Shown piece by piece: positions 63,488-64,000 of a stretch of DNA of 64,000 bases. The DNA comes from Aureispira sp. CCB-E (lineage in GTDB: Bacteria; Bacteroidota; Bacteroidia; Chitinophagales; Saprospiraceae): positions 6,401,001 through 6,465,000 of the forward strand of contig NZ_CP133671.1 of the NCBI RefSeq assembly GCF_031326345.1. The letters run 5' to 3'. The position numbers and the translations under genes are program-made. Every line of letters starts with the position of its first letter. Position 1 is the first letter of the stretch. The notes beneath the pieces are model-generated. The model was not told where the DNA came from. It did no database searches and worked only from the letters and a program-made list of their open reading frames with translations.

Positions 63488-64000
63488 ATGAAACTTAACA
63501 AAGAGATATTACAACTCGCAATTCCCAATATTATCAGCAATATTTCTGTTCCTCTAATTAGTTCTGTAGATACCGGTTTGATGGGTAGTTTGTCTGCCTT
63601 ACACATTGGTGCCGTTGGCTTGGGATCAATGATCTTTAATTTTATTTATTGGAATTTTGGTTTTCTGAGAATGGGAACTACAGGCATGACCGCGCAAGCC
63701 TATGGCAAGAACAATACTGCTGCAATGATTCATACATGGGGACGGGCTTTATTAATTGCGCTGCTGCTAAGTGCCGTTATTTTACTCCTTCAACAACCAT
63801 TGGCTAGTTTAGGTTTTTCATTAATGAATGTCTCCCATGATCAATACGATTTAGTTGCTACGTATTTTAACATAAGAATTTGGGCAGCTCCCGCAAGTTT
63901 GGTTCTTGTCGTCATGATGGGTTGGTTTTTTGGGATGCAGAATGCGATTTACCCACTTATACTAACCATTATCATTAACGTTGCCAATATTCTAGCCAGC
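63488..64000 (+). CDS. MATE-family efflux transporter (3' part outside window)
   Basis: The first 171 codons of a multidrug and toxin extrusion-type transporter; the gene leaves the right edge. The N-terminus reads MKLNKEILQLAIPNIISNIS, followed by VPLISSVDTGLMGSLSALHI, where the Asp of VDTGLMG is the conserved ion-coupling residue of DinF-type members, and IGAVGLGSMIFNFIYWNFGF LRMGTTGMTAQAYGKNN (in two parts). Four to five helices are visible. The VDTAVMG-like motif and the MTAQAYGxxN loop fit the DinF branch. The substrate is unknown. A good -7 box lies just upstream. Confidence 0.9.
   Translation, partial: MKLNKEILQLAIPNIISNISVPLISSVDTGLMGSLSALHIGAVGLGSMIFNFIYWNFGFLRMGTTGMTAQAYGKNNTAAMIHTWGRALLIALLLSAVILLLQQPLASLGFSLMNVSHDQYDLVATYFNIRIWAAPASLVLVVMMGWFFGMQNAIYPLILTIIINVANILAS

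Noticed and set aside
1-64000. tRNA or rRNA genes and CRISPR arrays
   Set aside because: No T-arm GGTTCGANTCC with matching acceptor ends, no rRNA signature and no regularly spaced direct repeats were seen by eye; a tRNAscan run would settle it.

Overview
The window looks like chromosomal DNA of a Bacteroidota member, most likely a marine Saprospira/Aureispira-like lineage (the phylum is well supported, the family is a guess). The evidence is an AT-rich sequence, type IX secretion (T9SS) C-terminal sorting domains on two large exported proteins, -7 promoter boxes of the TAnnTTTG type, weak or absent Shine-Dalgarno sequences, the tsaD/tamB pair, a 30-residue AURKAIP1/COX24-like basic protein next to HU, and Bacteroidota-type families (DUF3109, DUF4384, LysM glucosaminidases, lipoprotein TlpA). 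No tRNA, rRNA, CRISPR array or prophage was seen.

Layout. 1-295: start of a bleomycin-hydrolase-type C1 peptidase leaving the window. 1.3-7.9 kb: giant T9SS surface protein with four LamG-like domains. 8.3-10 kb: DEDDh exonuclease and tsaD. 10.4-15.7 kb: tamB, divergent from tsaD, with no ATG start. 15.8-21.9 kb: FMN split-barrel protein, AI-2E-type permease, clpS, a small lipoprotein, an oligopeptide-binding lipoprotein and a TIGR01777 epimerase. 22-27.4 kb: M19-like dipeptidase homologue and two related glucosaminidase-LysM proteins. 28-33.2 kb: O-methyltransferase, a caspase-type protease with five N-terminal WVVVM repeats, and a papain-type protease with DUF4384. 33.4-36.6 kb: DUF1622 and VanZ membrane proteins, a small lipoprotein and a T9SS cytochrome c/copper-monooxygenase-like protein. 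36.6-38.1 kb: an intact IS4-type insertion sequence. 38.2-44.5 kb: pfkA, flavohaemoglobin with a divergent Crp/Fnr regulator, cysQ, a DEAD-box helicase and a secreted protein. 44.9-52.6 kb: MscS channel, parvulin-type isomerase, lipoprotein + DUF3109 pair and an LRR-BRCT-LRR protein. 52.7-60.7 kb: a minus-strand housekeeping run (RNase G, COX24-like protein, TPR protein, HU, PAP2, pgsA, rnhB, DinB-like, ruvB). 60.8-61.2 kb: a candidate structured ncRNA. 62-64 kb: a TlpA-like lipoprotein and the start of a MATE transporter.

The most interesting items are: the hairpin-rich, apparently non-coding region below ruvB that ends in a strong terminator; two identical ATGAT-N4-ATCAT palindromes between hmp and the crp/fnr gene, placed as expected for a nitrosative-stress switch; a dispersed nested inverted-repeat family (three copies) and an associated 32-bp palindromic module (six copies), all intergenic; a lipoprotein domain found both alone and fused to a thioredoxin domain; neighbouring exported caspase-like and papain-like proteases; and an LRR-BRCT-LRR protein. 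Most coding sequences start at an ATG downstream of the longest possible reading frame, chosen where a signal peptide or family N-terminus begins.
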